NCBI RefSeq assembly: GCF_049942825.1
Contig: NZ_CP187970.1
Coordinates: 8,113,844-8,177,843 of the forward strand
Length of the DNA stretch: 64,000 nucleotides
Source: Paenibacillus_G sp049942825
GTDB taxonomy: Bacteria > Bacillota > Bacilli > Paenibacillales > NBRC-103111
Reading direction: 5' to 3'
Shown here: in pieces, positions 17,501 to 24,098 of the stretch
Position numbering within the stretch: the stretch's first letter is position 1
Layout: the number at the start of each line of letters is the position of its first letter
Notes under the pieces: model-generated
Database searches by the model: none
What the model was told of the DNA's origin: nothing
What the model saw: the letters and a program-made list of their open reading frames with translations, nothing else
Translations under genes and position numbers: made by a program

Positions 17501-18505
17501 TGGACTGCTCTCCCCGGAAGCGTTCGCTGCCGTCACCACGTAGTAATAGGGCGTGTTGTTCGTCACATTGCTGTCCGTATAGACGGCACCCGCCGAACCC
17601 GCATCGAACTGCAGATTCTCCGCGATCGTGCTGTAGCCGCTGCCGGACGTCTGGCTGCGCTGGACACGGTAATACGTGGCGTCCGTCACGGTCTCCCAGG
17701 CCAGCTGCACCTGGGCATTGCCGCTCTCCGCCTTCAGCCCGCTTGGTGCGCCGGGAACCGCTGCGCTGACAGGCAGCGTCGCCGTCAGTGTCGACACCTC
17801 CGTCGTCGGCGAATTCGTATAAGCATTCAGCAGGGTTACGCTGTCGAATTGGGCTGCAGCACTTGCTTTCGCAGAGGCCAGACCCACATAGGTAGTCGAC
17901 TTCACATCGGTAATCGTTTTGCCATTAATCTGTGTCCATGTAATGGTGGTCCCGGATACCGTTCCGAGGTCGAAGTAGAACCCTCCGCCCTGCTTCCGGA
18001 CCCTCATGTATTTGGGTGCGCTTTCAAAGTCATAAAGAACGTTGTCCGCACCGTTTTTCAGCCCCGAGTTGCTTGGCGCCTTCGTTGGATCGGAGGTTAA
18101 CCGGGAAGATACATACGGCTGATATTGGTTCCCCGTGCCATAGTAATTCCCGAAGAAGAAGGAACTCCCCTTCTCCAGCCCGGTCCGTGCCATGATCCCG
18201 GCCATCCCGCCGGATATGTAAGCGTACGAGGAGAGCTTGGCCATCATCGTAAAATCACCGGTTACCGGTGTATACGCGTATTGGAACTGCTCCTCCACCT
18301 GATTGGGGACCCCCGTTCCCGTCGAATCGGTTATAGCGAAGATTCCTGCCGAAGCATCGTAACTGCTCGTTCCGCTGGAACCATTAAAGCCGATGCTGCT
18401 CCAGCCGGTTGGAAAACTGGCCGCTTCCGTCTGCTGAGTGCCCGCCCACGGTACGTAGGTAAACAGCAGGAGCAGACAAAGCAGGATGCGAGAGGTTTTT
18501 CTCAT
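11594..18505 (-). CDS. Cell-surface pectin methylesterase / pectate lyase fusion with FN3 and SLH domains
   Basis: This is a secreted 2303-aa enzyme. Order: signal peptide (residues 1-29, hydrophobic ILLCLLLLFTYVPWAG); a beta-sandwich (about 30-235); FN3 repeats 1-2 (about 250-435); a second LamG-like sandwich (about 437-635); FN3 repeats 3-6 (about 636-1005); a CE8 pectin methylesterase (about 1010-1330) with GYQDTLY, DVDFIFGEA (catalytic Asp) and LGRPW; a CBM_X2/Ig-like domain (about 1335-1420); a PL1 pectate lyase (about 1425-1825) with WIDHN and RVPRVR (catalytic Arg); a Gly/Asp/Thr linker (about 1808-1900); an uncharacterised domain; three SLH repeats (about 2115-2303, motif TRAEFA). The esterase would remove methyl groups and the lyase then cleave the de-esterified homogalacturonan, while SLH holds the enzyme on the cell wall. 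GGAGG precedes the ATG. It stands alone with its own terminator. Confidence 0.93.
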   Translation of the reverse strand: MRKTSRILLCLLLLFTYVPWAGTQQTEAASFPTGWSSIGFNGSSGTSSYDASAGIFAITDSTGTGVPNQVEEQFQYAYTPVTGDFTMMAKLSSYAYISGGMAGIMARTGLEKGSSFFFGNYYGTGNQYQPYVSSRLTSDPTKAPSNSGLKNGADNVLYDFESAPKYMRVRKQGGGFYFDLGTVSGTTITWTQINGKTITDVKSTTYVGLASAKASAAAQFDSVTLLNAYTNSPTTEVSTLTATLPVSAAVPGAPSGLKAESGNAQVQLAWETVTDATYYRVQRSQTSGSGYSTIAENLQFDAGSAGAVYTDSNVTNNTPYYYVVTAANASGESSPSAEVQATPFGEGLPAAPTNVTAAPGDGQVTLGWTAVPGATSYEVKRGTTPGGPYTSVASHVAGTSYTNTGLSNGTTYYYVVSAVNAAGAGPDSAEAAGRPGSFLINDSFENSPLGALPAGYRTPFGSGVISAFSNTNNTSVINNSNLTNSYGNTSAAVIDNTTNVLWINDGAGRGGFNKTFAPVTADSKKGITAQLRFMQTARVGDSYVLELLDSNKKTAVTFNINSSPVTISNNTWYTVKYAADVSANTADLFVNGEYYGNVAFTTPVTDIASVNFRMAGSSTGQAYVDDVVAYTQETTTPQSLTAEGANLRVELNWNAASGADGYNVYRSASKEGPYALVASSVPSNSYSDTTAGLANNTYFYYKVTAVNANGESDASNTAEAYPNDIPPPSAPVTGLKAVVRDGQLTITWDPVEGATYYALERGTTPAGPYVSLLVNGKPKIADTSYLDVGLNADTKYYYRLTAGNVGGLGEPALLEGVSPAAPLQSPTLLSAEPGSNGVDLTWSSIPNAASYKVQRSEVSGGSYTTVATVKETSYTDAAATAGKIYYYVVTAADGKQESRISNQLRVKHAAVVPGAPAQPAGLKAEANDGEVKLTWNPVSGAQSYNVKRADSPNGSYTTIAVAAEASYQDKAVANGTTYYYTVSAVKAGVESLDSEEIAALPAKVLTVDKNAAADGVSLFNTIQSAVDVIPADNSLRTVIAIAPGTYTEKLKVTKPYVSLVGAGMDVTTIVYGDYAGTSATTGKPGHVGNTFLSQTVEVNADGFNAANLTIENSSGPRSEVAQAVALSLKSDKAVFESVRLKGYQDTLYNGLNAKNQGRQYFHNSIIEGDVDFIFGEAPAVVMDNVRLVLVSHTGGGGHITAGAQKNVTDKGYLFLNSQVVDDASAIGAYDLGRPWKDYARISFVNTLIDSKKFLPGGWVAACAGTCKTAYFSEYNSYGPGANASATTIATELTGQEASVTIPAMFDGWDPSTPVFMPKVQYGPAVSASFASFDKNKANGTDVYVTVRNASGYTLTGVKNGDTELDSSAYKATGSGYVIRKSYLAGLREGTATLTFQYDGISVPLLIHIVNTGSSDLGREVLAANDGWASYTTGTTGGSAANADNIFVVSSRSELVKAAAGNTPKIIYVQGTINMNVDDNNQPVGREFYEDPAYDLEAYLKTYDPAVWGKNTPTGALEDARAKSQANQGNRIKVTVGSNTTIVGLPGANAKILGGSLNLDKVDNIIIRNIEFENTFDHFPQWDPTDGESGNWNSAYDSISVKGSTHVWIDHNVFSDTGGLDDPSHTYFGRKYQQHDGTVDITNASDLVTVSYNHFHDHDKTTLIGGSDEATGDAGKLRVTLHHNYYQNTGQRVPRVRYGQVHAYNNYYENSYTHPNNPYVYSLGVGYQSQIYAENNYFVNDAGTQPGAIIQVSKGTQFTDTGSMLNGMPVEIARSYGGLQAVSWKPTLYTSVDDTKKVPAVVKAQAGVFKAEAPDDSDEGTDDGNTGGGTDDGNTGGDTGGGTDDGNTGGDTGGGTDDGDTDGDAGGSTDEDTDRDDGRGGSSTGGTPAPSSSGGEVSSGSDIHEGQLRLKGAQKESVENGTVLVTVDAAKAAELIAKAPENVSVFRLEVLSEGTAVKVEVPSELLKALSSKKQEAILQIDSSNGSYSLPAKLLDPAAAAKQRGVSESDVKLYIMIEKVQGDKAADVNGAASKLGANVLTAPVAFDIILDVKGKAEEINGFDTYVGRMLKLPGEVNPQTAAGVMYDPETQTLVPVPTVIEGSEATLLRRGNSIYTVIEHGKTFGDLSGHWAKKDVETLAGKLIVGGVSETEFAPDEQITRAEFAALLVRALGLTEESAAGFSDVRAEDWFSGAVGAAQRADLIGGFEDGSFQPQAPITREQMAAMIVRALKLGGQEVKAKESLLEPFSDRSEISGWAQVAAAQALAAGIIQGTTDSTFSPQEKATRAQAAVMLKRTLQTLKFMN
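12902..13045. repeat. 39-bp in-frame tandem repeat encoding the linker
   Basis: Three full units (12902-12940, 12941-12979, 12980-13018) and a partial one (13019-13045) encode a 13-residue Gly/Asp/Thr/Asn unit. The last two full units differ at only two positions, so the array looks recently expanded. Length changes stay in frame. Confidence 0.85.
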
Positions 18506-18699
18506 CTGGTCTTTTCCTCCATTCTAGTACTTTCCCTGCTTATTATGTGGCCTGCCTGCCGTTACCGCTATAATCATCTCTTTTGATTCGACATGTTTTG
18601 TGGGTTGTGGGCGATGGGGTGAAAATGCTCCGGGATTACAGCCGTATGCTGAAATCAACTTAGAAGTCAAATTTATTAAATAAAACGATTCAAAGACAA

Positions 18700-18735
18700 A
18701 TAAAATAAAGAAAGACACCGGGCTCCCGGCGTCTT
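18700..18735 (-). terminator. Terminator of the effector-binding protein gene
   Basis: On the minus strand AAGACGCCGGG pairs with CCGGTGTCTT, followed by a T-rich tract. It is just past the stop at 18744. The rest of 18506-18743 holds the long AT-rich leader region of the pectinolytic gene, without a convincing promoter. Confidence 0.75.
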
Positions 18736-18743
18736 GACTGGCT

Positions 18744-19232
18744 CTATCGAATGGCGATATAAATGCGCACTTCCATGTTGGCTGGGTCGATATGGGGTGA
18801 GTCATAGTCATACAGCTCAAAATCCCCCGTATAGGCTCTTTCCTCCGGCGATTCCTTGAAGTAGGCCCAGACCTCCCTCCAAGCTTGCGGCACGACTTCA
18901 TACGCAGGACCTCTCCCCGACGTAAATACCCTATACCTGGCTGCCGGGATCACCGCTGCCTTATAGTCGGTATCGCCTTGGACGGCTTGACCGCCCGCTT
19001 CATGCCCGATCAGTACCGTATAGGCACCGTTCACATCACTCTCATAATCCATGTACAAGGCATAGATCCGATGAGGGTTGACGACCCCGGGATTAGATGC
19101 CATCCCGCTTTGAAAGAAAGTTTGCCAAAGCCCCGGCAGACGTCCGTTCTGTCCGGTCTCCTCTGCATTGGTTGTACGGGTGCTCACGCCAATCAATTGG
19201 ATTTCCGGTTGATCCGTCGTATAAGTAGTCAT
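18744..19232 (-). CDS. GyrI-like / AraC effector-binding domain protein
   Basis: This 162-aa protein is a stand-alone effector-binding domain of the type found in YdeE and in the C-terminus of Rob/BmrR-like regulators (GyrI-like fold). Supporting segments are QLIGVSTRTTN at the start, YTVLIGHEAGG in the middle and AYTGDFELYDY near the end, with the typical Trp/Glu-rich C-terminal part. It probably binds a small amphipathic ligand; some family members are hydrolases of such compounds. It lies 55 bp downstream of a WYL-domain regulator on the same strand, so the pair may sense and respond to the same ligand. A palindrome lies just before its start. Confidence 0.75.
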   Translation of the reverse strand: MTTYTTDQPEIQLIGVSTRTTNAEETGQNGRLPGLWQTFFQSGMASNPGVVNPHRIYALYMDYESDVNGAYTVLIGHEAGGQAVQGDTDYKAAVIPAARYRVFTSGRGPAYEVVPQAWREVWAYFKESPEERAYTGDFELYDYDSPHIDPANMEVRIYIAIR

Positions 19233-19246
19233 CGTTCATCCTCTTT

Positions 19247-19302
19247 CCCTGTATTTGATTCTAATGATACAGGGAAAACCTGGACAACTATATGTCCAGG
19301 TT
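19247..19302. repeat. Two inverted repeats between the WYL regulator and the effector-binding gene
   Basis: AACCTGGACA/TGTCCAGGTT (19277-19286 and 19293-19302) spans the stop codon of the WYL gene. CCCTGTAT/ATACAGGG (19247-19254 and 19267-19274) lies 15-42 nt before the next start. The first could be a processing or termination hairpin, the second an operator. Confidence 0.5.
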
Positions 19303-20235
19303 CGCGTACCGCTCCAGAATGTTTTGGGCCCTGCGCCTGATCTCCAGTGCTGCATGAACCGGCTGCTCTACCTTGACCCCATCGCCGTAGCTTAGCAGAT
19401 TGCCATAGAGCCACTCATCGACGATGAACTTCCCCTTCACCTGTACCGAACCATCCTCAAGAATAGAGATGAGGGCCGGAGGATACGTATCTTCCACCCT
19501 GTAGCGGACCTTCGGATGAAAAGTAAGGATCATCTCCTGCTCCTTCTCTTTGTACCACTCCGCATCCCACGCATAGCGGTCTATCGCCGGAGCCTCACGA
19601 GGTGCGAAAGATTCCGCCATGAGCTGCAGTCCCTGGATCCGGGAGAGCCGGAATACCCGGAAGTCCTTTTTCCATGTGCAGTACGCTTGGAGGTACCACA
19701 AGTACCCTTTCAATATCAGATGGTACGGCTCGATCACTCTCTCACTCTCTGACCCGTCCCTATTGGAATATTGAATGCTCACCCGGTGGGATTTCTCAAT
19801 AGCCTGCCGCAGCTTGTTAATTTTATCTCGCGCGGCGGCACTCTGGCCCCAGGGGTTGAAATCAAAAATCATCCCCGTCCCCCTGGAGTTCCCATCCACC
19901 CGATCCGATTTGCGAAGCAGGGTCTTCACTTTCTCGAGCAGATGATCGAGCATTCCGTCGTCTACCGCGGAGGTAACCCCCCGGACTGCGGCGATCAGAG
20001 CCGCTATTTCTTTCAGCGACAGGAATTGGCGGTTGATCGTGTAATGCTCCATGATCTCAAACCCGCCCGATACCCCCTGGTGTGCAGCAATGGGAATACC
20101 CGATTGGCTTAAGGTGTCTATGTCCCGATAGATGGTCTTCGTAGATACTTCAAACCGGTCCGCCAGCTCTTTGGCACTCATGCGTTCGCGGTTTAGCAGC
20201 AGAACCGTTATCGCTAACAAGCGGTCGATTTTCAT
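19288..20235 (-). CDS. YafY-type HTH/WYL-domain transcriptional regulator
   Basis: This 315-aa regulator has an N-terminal winged HTH (KIDRLLAITVLLLNRERMSAK; then LADRFEVSTKTIYRDIDTL, HTH_11) and a central WYL domain (VIEPYHLILKGYLWYLQAYC, where the conserved WYL is written LWYLQAY), followed by a WCX extension at the C-terminus. YafY-like proteins act as repressors or activators that bind small molecules or nucleic acid. It heads a two-gene unit with the effector-binding gene. An unlinked antiphage role cannot be claimed, because no defence genes are nearby. Confidence 0.85.
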   Translation of the reverse strand: MKIDRLLAITVLLLNRERMSAKELADRFEVSTKTIYRDIDTLSQSGIPIAAHQGVSGGFEIMEHYTINRQFLSLKEIAALIAAVRGVTSAVDDGMLDHLLEKVKTLLRKSDRVDGNSRGTGMIFDFNPWGQSAAARDKINKLRQAIEKSHRVSIQYSNRDGSESERVIEPYHLILKGYLWYLQAYCTWKKDFRVFRLSRIQGLQLMAESFAPREAPAIDRYAWDAEWYKEKEQEMILTFHPKVRYRVEDTYPPALISILEDGSVQVKGKFIVDEWLYGNLLSYGDGVKVEQPVHAALEIRRRAQNILERYANLDI

Positions 20236-20291
20236 GTGTTCTCTCCTGGTTCTCTCTCAGTATGCACGAAAGTAAGCCCCCAGGAATGATT

Positions 20292-20756
20292 TTACAGGAT
20301 TATCCCGTCCGCCGCATCTCCCAGCATAGCGCCGGCAATCTTAATAAAGTCTTCGCGCCCGATCTCGAAATGGCCGTAGCGGAACGTATACCCCCAGTTT
20401 CGCTTCCCTTGGGTGAAGCTGAGTTCATCGAGCAGACCGGAGATCTTCACTTCTCTGCAGGGGGCATATTGGATATTCCGGCGGAAGGGCACAAACGATT
20501 CCGACATCCGGTATTCGTAGACGTGATCATCCAGAACCTGACCAATCGCCGTAAAGGCCTGCAGTGATTCTCCCTTCGCCATGTCCGTCCGTGGAGAGTA
20601 GTAGATGAGCCAATCGCCGGCACGCATCCGCCGCAGCGGGGCTGCCTTGCCATGGCACAGCTGGGCGAATCCGCCCTGTACCCCCCGCTGTACATGGGAA
20701 GCCGATACAACTCCAATCCAGCAGCGGCTTTCTCCGTTCAATGCTTCCATTGTCAT
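20292..20756 (-). CDS. EVE domain protein (UPF0310-like)
   Basis: This 154-aa protein is a single EVE (PUA-like) domain. It starts with WIGVVSASHVQRGVQGGFAQ and contains RMRAGDWLIYYSPRT, both typical of the family, and YAPCREVKISGLLDEL further on. EVE domains bind modified bases in RNA or DNA. The start at ATG 20756 follows GAAGGGA at 7 nt; a second ATG is two codons in. It is not in a clear operon with the WYL gene that lies 56 bp downstream, although readthrough is possible. Confidence 0.82.
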   Translation of the reverse strand: MTMEALNGESRCWIGVVSASHVQRGVQGGFAQLCHGKAAPLRRMRAGDWLIYYSPRTDMAKGESLQAFTAIGQVLDDHVYEYRMSESFVPFRRNIQYAPCREVKISGLLDELSFTQGKRNWGYTFRYGHFEIGREDFIKIAGAMLGDAADGIIL

Positions 20757-20804
20757 CGTTTAAGTCCCTTCTTTCTTGATCTTGACTGGTATATCTGCAC
20801 TATA

Positions 20805-20840
20805 CGAAAAAGCTCCTGACAACCTTATGTCAGGAGCTTT
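20805..20840 (-). terminator. Terminator downstream of the DEAD-box helicase
   Basis: AAAGCTCCTGACA pairs with TGTCAGGAGCTTT, followed on the minus strand by T residues. A second hairpin (GGGCACCC/GGGTGCTC, 20855-20874) lies between it and the helicase stop at 20929. Confidence 0.75.
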
Positions 20841-20928
20841 CATGGTAAAAGAAAGAGCACCCTTTTCGGGTGCCCCGGACTGTAGAGAGTGCTCTACCGT
20901 CTAATTTTATGGCTCGTCTTTGTCCGGC

Positions 20929-22197
20929 TCACTTTCCGGCATTTGGCCGGCGCCTGCGGCGGCGGCCGCCACCTTCGCCGCTGCGTCCGCGAGCGCCGTC
21001 CTTGGATGGCGCACTGTTGGCTCTGCCCGCCCCGATCGCCGCCGGTGCCGGCTCGGTCATCGTCATCGGGTAAGGATGATCGGTAATCACCGGGATTCTC
21101 TGCTTCGTCAGCTTCTCGATATCCTTCAGATAGGGAATCTCCTCGTACTCGCAGAACGAAATCGCAATCCCGCTTAAGCCCGCACGTCCGGTACGGCCGA
21201 TCCGGTGTACATACGTCTCCGGTATATTCGGCAAGTTGTAGTTAATCACGTGCGACAGCTCCTCAATATCAATGCCCCGTGCCGCAATGTCCGTCGCCAC
21301 CAGCAAGCGGGTTGCACCGGTCTTGAAGTTATTCAGCGCCGCTTGGCGGGCATTCTGCGACTTGTCGCCATGAATGGCCTGCGCAGTAATCTTCGCTTTC
21401 GTCAAGCCGCGCACAACCCGGTCCGCTCCGTGCTTCGTGCGGGTGAACACGAGCGCGTTTGCGATCGACTTGTCCTGCAGCAGATCGATCAGAAGCTGCA
21501 GTTTATTCGGCTTGTCCACATAATAGACCATCTGTTTAATCCTCTCCGCCGTTGAGGAAACCGGTGTAATCTCAATCTTCACCGGGTTCTTCAGCAAAGA
21601 GTCCACCAAGGACGTAATCTCGGGCGGCATCGTCGCAGAGAAGAATAACGTCTGCCGCTTAACAGGCAGCTTGGCAATGATTCGCTTCATATCATGAATG
21701 AATCCCATGTCGAGCATCCGATCGGCTTCGTCCAACACCAGGATCTGCACGTGACGCAGGTCGACGAACCCTTGGTTCATCAGGTCGATCAGCCGGCCCG
21801 GTGTCGCAATCAGAATGTCCATGCCTTGCTCCAGCAGCTGCTCCTGAGGCTTCTGCGAGACCCCGCCCACGATCACGCCGCAGCGCAGATTCGTGAAACC
21901 TCCGTAAGCTTTGGCGTTGTCGGAAATTTGAATGGCCAACTCACGCGTAGGCGTCAGGATCAGCGAACGAATGAGCCGCTTGCCGTTCGGGCGGCCCTGC
22001 TGTGTGCTGAGCAGCTGAATAATCGGCAGCAGGAACGCTGCTGTCTTGCCGGTCCCCGTCTGGGCACAGCCGAACAAGTCACGGCCTGCCAGCACCGGCG
22101 GGATCGCCTGCTCCTGGATCGGCGTAGGCTGCGTATAATTTTCCTTGGCTAACGCTTTAATAATAGGGGGAATTAACTGCAATTGTTGGAATGTCAT
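20929..22197 (-). CDS. DEAD-box ATP-dependent RNA helicase (RhlE-like)
   Basis: This 422-aa helicase has all the core motifs: Q motif (PTPIQEQAIP), Walker A AQTGTGKT (residues 45-52), PTRELA, DEAD (156-159), SAT, and HRIGRTGRAG in the C-terminal domain. The short tail ends in a basic RRRRRR stretch (GEGGGRRRRRRPNAGK), as in RhlE proteins, and is likely to bind RNA. It would act in RNA remodelling, ribosome assembly or mRNA turnover, often important in the cold. It is monocistronic. Which of the several DEAD paralogs of Bacillales it corresponds to cannot be decided here. Confidence 0.92.
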   Translation of the reverse strand: MTFQQLQLIPPIIKALAKENYTQPTPIQEQAIPPVLAGRDLFGCAQTGTGKTAAFLLPIIQLLSTQQGRPNGKRLIRSLILTPTRELAIQISDNAKAYGGFTNLRCGVIVGGVSQKPQEQLLEQGMDILIATPGRLIDLMNQGFVDLRHVQILVLDEADRMLDMGFIHDMKRIIAKLPVKRQTLFFSATMPPEITSLVDSLLKNPVKIEITPVSSTAERIKQMVYYVDKPNKLQLLIDLLQDKSIANALVFTRTKHGADRVVRGLTKAKITAQAIHGDKSQNARQAALNNFKTGATRLLVATDIAARGIDIEELSHVINYNLPNIPETYVHRIGRTGRAGLSGIAISFCEYEEIPYLKDIEKLTKQRIPVITDHPYPMTMTEPAPAAIGAGRANSAPSKDGARGRSGEGGGRRRRRRPNAGK

Positions 22198-22319
22198 AAG
22201 CTCTCCTTCTTCAAGTCGCCGTCGATGTCAAGCGTCCATACTAGTATTATACTCTAGAAGAGGAGTAGTGCTATACCCCTATCCACCATCCTGATTTATA
22301 CAAAAGATATCAGGCACAT

Positions 22320-22352
22320 CAAAAACCACTCCGCTATGACTGGAGTGGTTTT
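22320..22352 (-). terminator. Terminator of the dps-like gene
   Basis: AAAACCACTCC (22322-22332) pairs with GGAGTGGTTTT (22342-22352) and can function on both strands. Confidence 0.8.
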
Positions 22353-22370
22353 CCCTTATGATATAAAAAG

Positions 22371-22817
22371 CTATGCTAACGAGTCCTTGCCCAAGAAGGC
22401 GTTCATCATCCACACCTGTTTATCCAGGCTCGTACGAATGCCCAACAGCAGATCCCCGGTAGTCTCGTCCCCCGCCGATACTGCAGTCTCCATCCCTTGT
22501 TTCAACTCCGCGATCATCCGTGTATAATCCTCTGCAACAGCCTGCACCATTTCCGCCGCTGACTCGTTTCCCGCGGCTTCTCGAACGGAAGCCAACTCGA
22601 GATAACCGGTCATGGTAGAGACAGGTCTACTTCCCAGAGCAAGCAATCGTTCCGCCAGTTCATCGACGTGGACGGCCGCTTCGTTATACAATTCCTCAAA
22701 TTTCGTATGCAGCGTGAAGAACTGCTCCCCCGTGACATTCCAATGGTAATGGCGCAGCTTCATGTGCAAGACATTCCAATCTGCGATGTGTTTGTTGAGA
22801 AACGTGTCGATCGTCAT
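22371..22817 (-). CDS. dps: Dps-family ferritin-like DNA-protection protein
   Basis: This 148-aa protein is a miniferritin that stores iron and protects DNA from peroxide. The ferroxidase residues at the subunit interface can be read: His/His/Trp in KLRHYHWNVTG and Asp/Glu in YNEAAVHVDELAERLLALG. The C-terminal helix carries TSLDKQVWMMNAFLG. It follows the alpha/beta hydrolase on the minus strand with a 97-bp gap. That gap has no good sigma-A promoter and no recognisable PerR box, so it may be co-transcribed with the hydrolase. Confidence 0.9.
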   Translation of the reverse strand: MTIDTFLNKHIADWNVLHMKLRHYHWNVTGEQFFTLHTKFEELYNEAAVHVDELAERLLALGSRPVSTMTGYLELASVREAAGNESAAEMVQAVAEDYTRMIAELKQGMETAVSAGDETTGDLLLGIRTSLDKQVWMMNAFLGKDSLA

Positions 22818-22914
22818 CGGCTTTCCCTTCCCTTTTTGGACATTCTTCCGTTGCCGTCAATCCCCTTACGGCTTCGAAACCGCGCTCCTGAGCAGTGCGG
22901 TTCCTTCAGACCTG

Positions 22915-23751
22915 CTAGCCATTCAAGAATTGCAGCAAGGCACTATTGAATTCCTCAGCATGAGTAGCGTTGAATCCGTGCGGTCCGCCTTTAATAACGA
23001 CGAGCCGGCTGCCGGTGATCCGCTCGTGCGCCCTCTGTCCACTGATTTCTACCGGCACAATCGCATCGGCATCGCCATGGAGGATGAGCGTAGGTACGTT
23101 AAATTTCTCCAGATCCCCGCGGAAGTCCGTATAGCTAAATGCCTTGATGCAATCCAGGGTTCCTTTGGGCGATGCGAAGGCCGCAATATCGCGATTGTAC
23201 AGCCGGAACGCTTCGCTGACCAAGTCGGTTCTATCCCCGGAGGCGAAGAAATTAGTTGTGAACCCATCCATGAACGCAAGCCGATCCGCCTTCACCCCGT
23301 CTAAGAATCCTTGGATTGTTGCATCGTCGAATCCGCCGTCCGGGTTATCTGCAGCTTTGTACAAGTACGGAGGGATGGCTCCGGCCAGAACCGCTTTCGA
23401 TACCCTCTCCGTACCATAGGTGCCGATATAACGCGATACTTCCCCTCCGCCCATCGAGAACCCTACCAGCGTCACATCGCGAAGATCCAGGTGCAGAATC
23501 AACTGATGTAAGTCCGCCGCGAACGTATCGTAGTCGTAACCGCTCCATGGTTGGGATGATTGGCCAAAGCCCCGGCGGTCGTATGTAATGACACGGTATC
23601 CGGCACCTACCAGAGCAGGCACTTGCTTCTCCCAAGACCTTCCGCTGAGCGGCCAGCCGTGAATCAGCACCACCGGTTTGCCCGTCCCTACGTCCTCGTA
23701 ATGAAGCTCGATCGAATTTCCATTTTCCTGTCCAACTGTAACCTTTGCCAT
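22915..23751 (-). CDS. Alpha/beta hydrolase (non-heme haloperoxidase/esterase type)
   Basis: This 278-aa enzyme has the alpha/beta hydrolase catalytic triad: Ser99 in GFSMGG, an Asp in LHGDADAIVP and a His in KGGPHGF. The oxyanion strand is VVLIHGWPLSG. RRGFGQS after the third strand places it among the cofactor-free chloroperoxidase-like group, many of which are esterases or perhydrolases. The start is ATG 23751, because the upstream in-frame ATG (23766) overlaps the GGAGGA ribosome binding site. Next to dps, it may belong to an oxidative-stress unit, but this is inference. Confidence 0.88.
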   Translation of the reverse strand: MAKVTVGQENGNSIELHYEDVGTGKPVVLIHGWPLSGRSWEKQVPALVGAGYRVITYDRRGFGQSSQPWSGYDYDTFAADLHQLILHLDLRDVTLVGFSMGGGEVSRYIGTYGTERVSKAVLAGAIPPYLYKAADNPDGGFDDATIQGFLDGVKADRLAFMDGFTTNFFASGDRTDLVSEAFRLYNRDIAAFASPKGTLDCIKAFSYTDFRGDLEKFNVPTLILHGDADAIVPVEISGQRAHERITGSRLVVIKGGPHGFNATHAEEFNSALLQFLNG

Positions 23752-23790
23752 TGTACGTTCCTCCATTTTTCGTCACATAATGCTGCCTTC

Positions 23791-23955
23791 TTATGTAAAT
23801 ATTGTAAAAATTAAAGTTGTTAAAATACCGTATCCCTCGATCAGCGTCTCTGCCATCTCTTGCGCTTTCGTTTTGGTCCAAGCTCCCGCTTCGCCGCTGC
23901 TTGCGGACGCTTCTCTATCCGCCATCGGCGGCACTAGTAGCAGCAAGGCCCACAT
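23791..23955 (-). CDS. Candidate 54-aa small protein, translationally coupled to a 6-codon leader ORF
   Basis: A strong ribosome binding site (GGAGGGAGGGAG) precedes the ATG of a six-codon ORF, MSKLLR (23975 to stop at 23955). Its TGA overlaps the ATG of this ORF (TGATG). The 54-aa product begins MWALLLLVPPMADREASASS, a hydrophobic start followed by a hydrophilic middle, and ends with a second hydrophobic stretch (YGILTTLIFTIFT). It lies between the LytTR/GHKL sensor gene and the hydrolase, behind the sensor terminator and a TATAAT (24012-24017). No family is recognised. It could be a secreted peptide or chance. An in-frame ATG further upstream (24006) exists. Confidence 0.35.
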   Translation of the reverse strand: MWALLLLVPPMADREASASSGEAGAWTKTKAQEMAETLIEGYGILTTLIFTIFT

Positions 23956-24054
23956 CACCGAAGCAGCTTGCTCATATCTCCCTCCCTCCGTTTCGGATCT
24001 TTTCAATCCAGATTATACAGATGGAGGGCGAAGAAATCGGTAATGTGCCCTGAA

Positions 24055-24098
24055 ACGAAAAAAAGAATCCCCGAACTGCACTACGCCGGGGATTCTTT
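24055..24098 (-). terminator. Terminator of the sensor kinase gene
   Basis: AAAGAATCCCCG pairs with CGGGGATTCTTT with T residues following on the minus strand. One arm covers the last codons of the kinase gene. Confidence 0.8.

Noticed and set aside
16592..18100. 502-aa plus-strand ORF inside the pectinolytic gene
   Set aside because: Arg/Cys/His-rich antisense shadow of the FN3 region; the minus-strand domains are unmistakable.
23780..24043. Plus-strand 87-aa ORF between the hydrolase and the sensor kinase
   Set aside because: No RBS and no motif; overlaps the terminator and the stronger minus-strand RBS/ORF arrangement.
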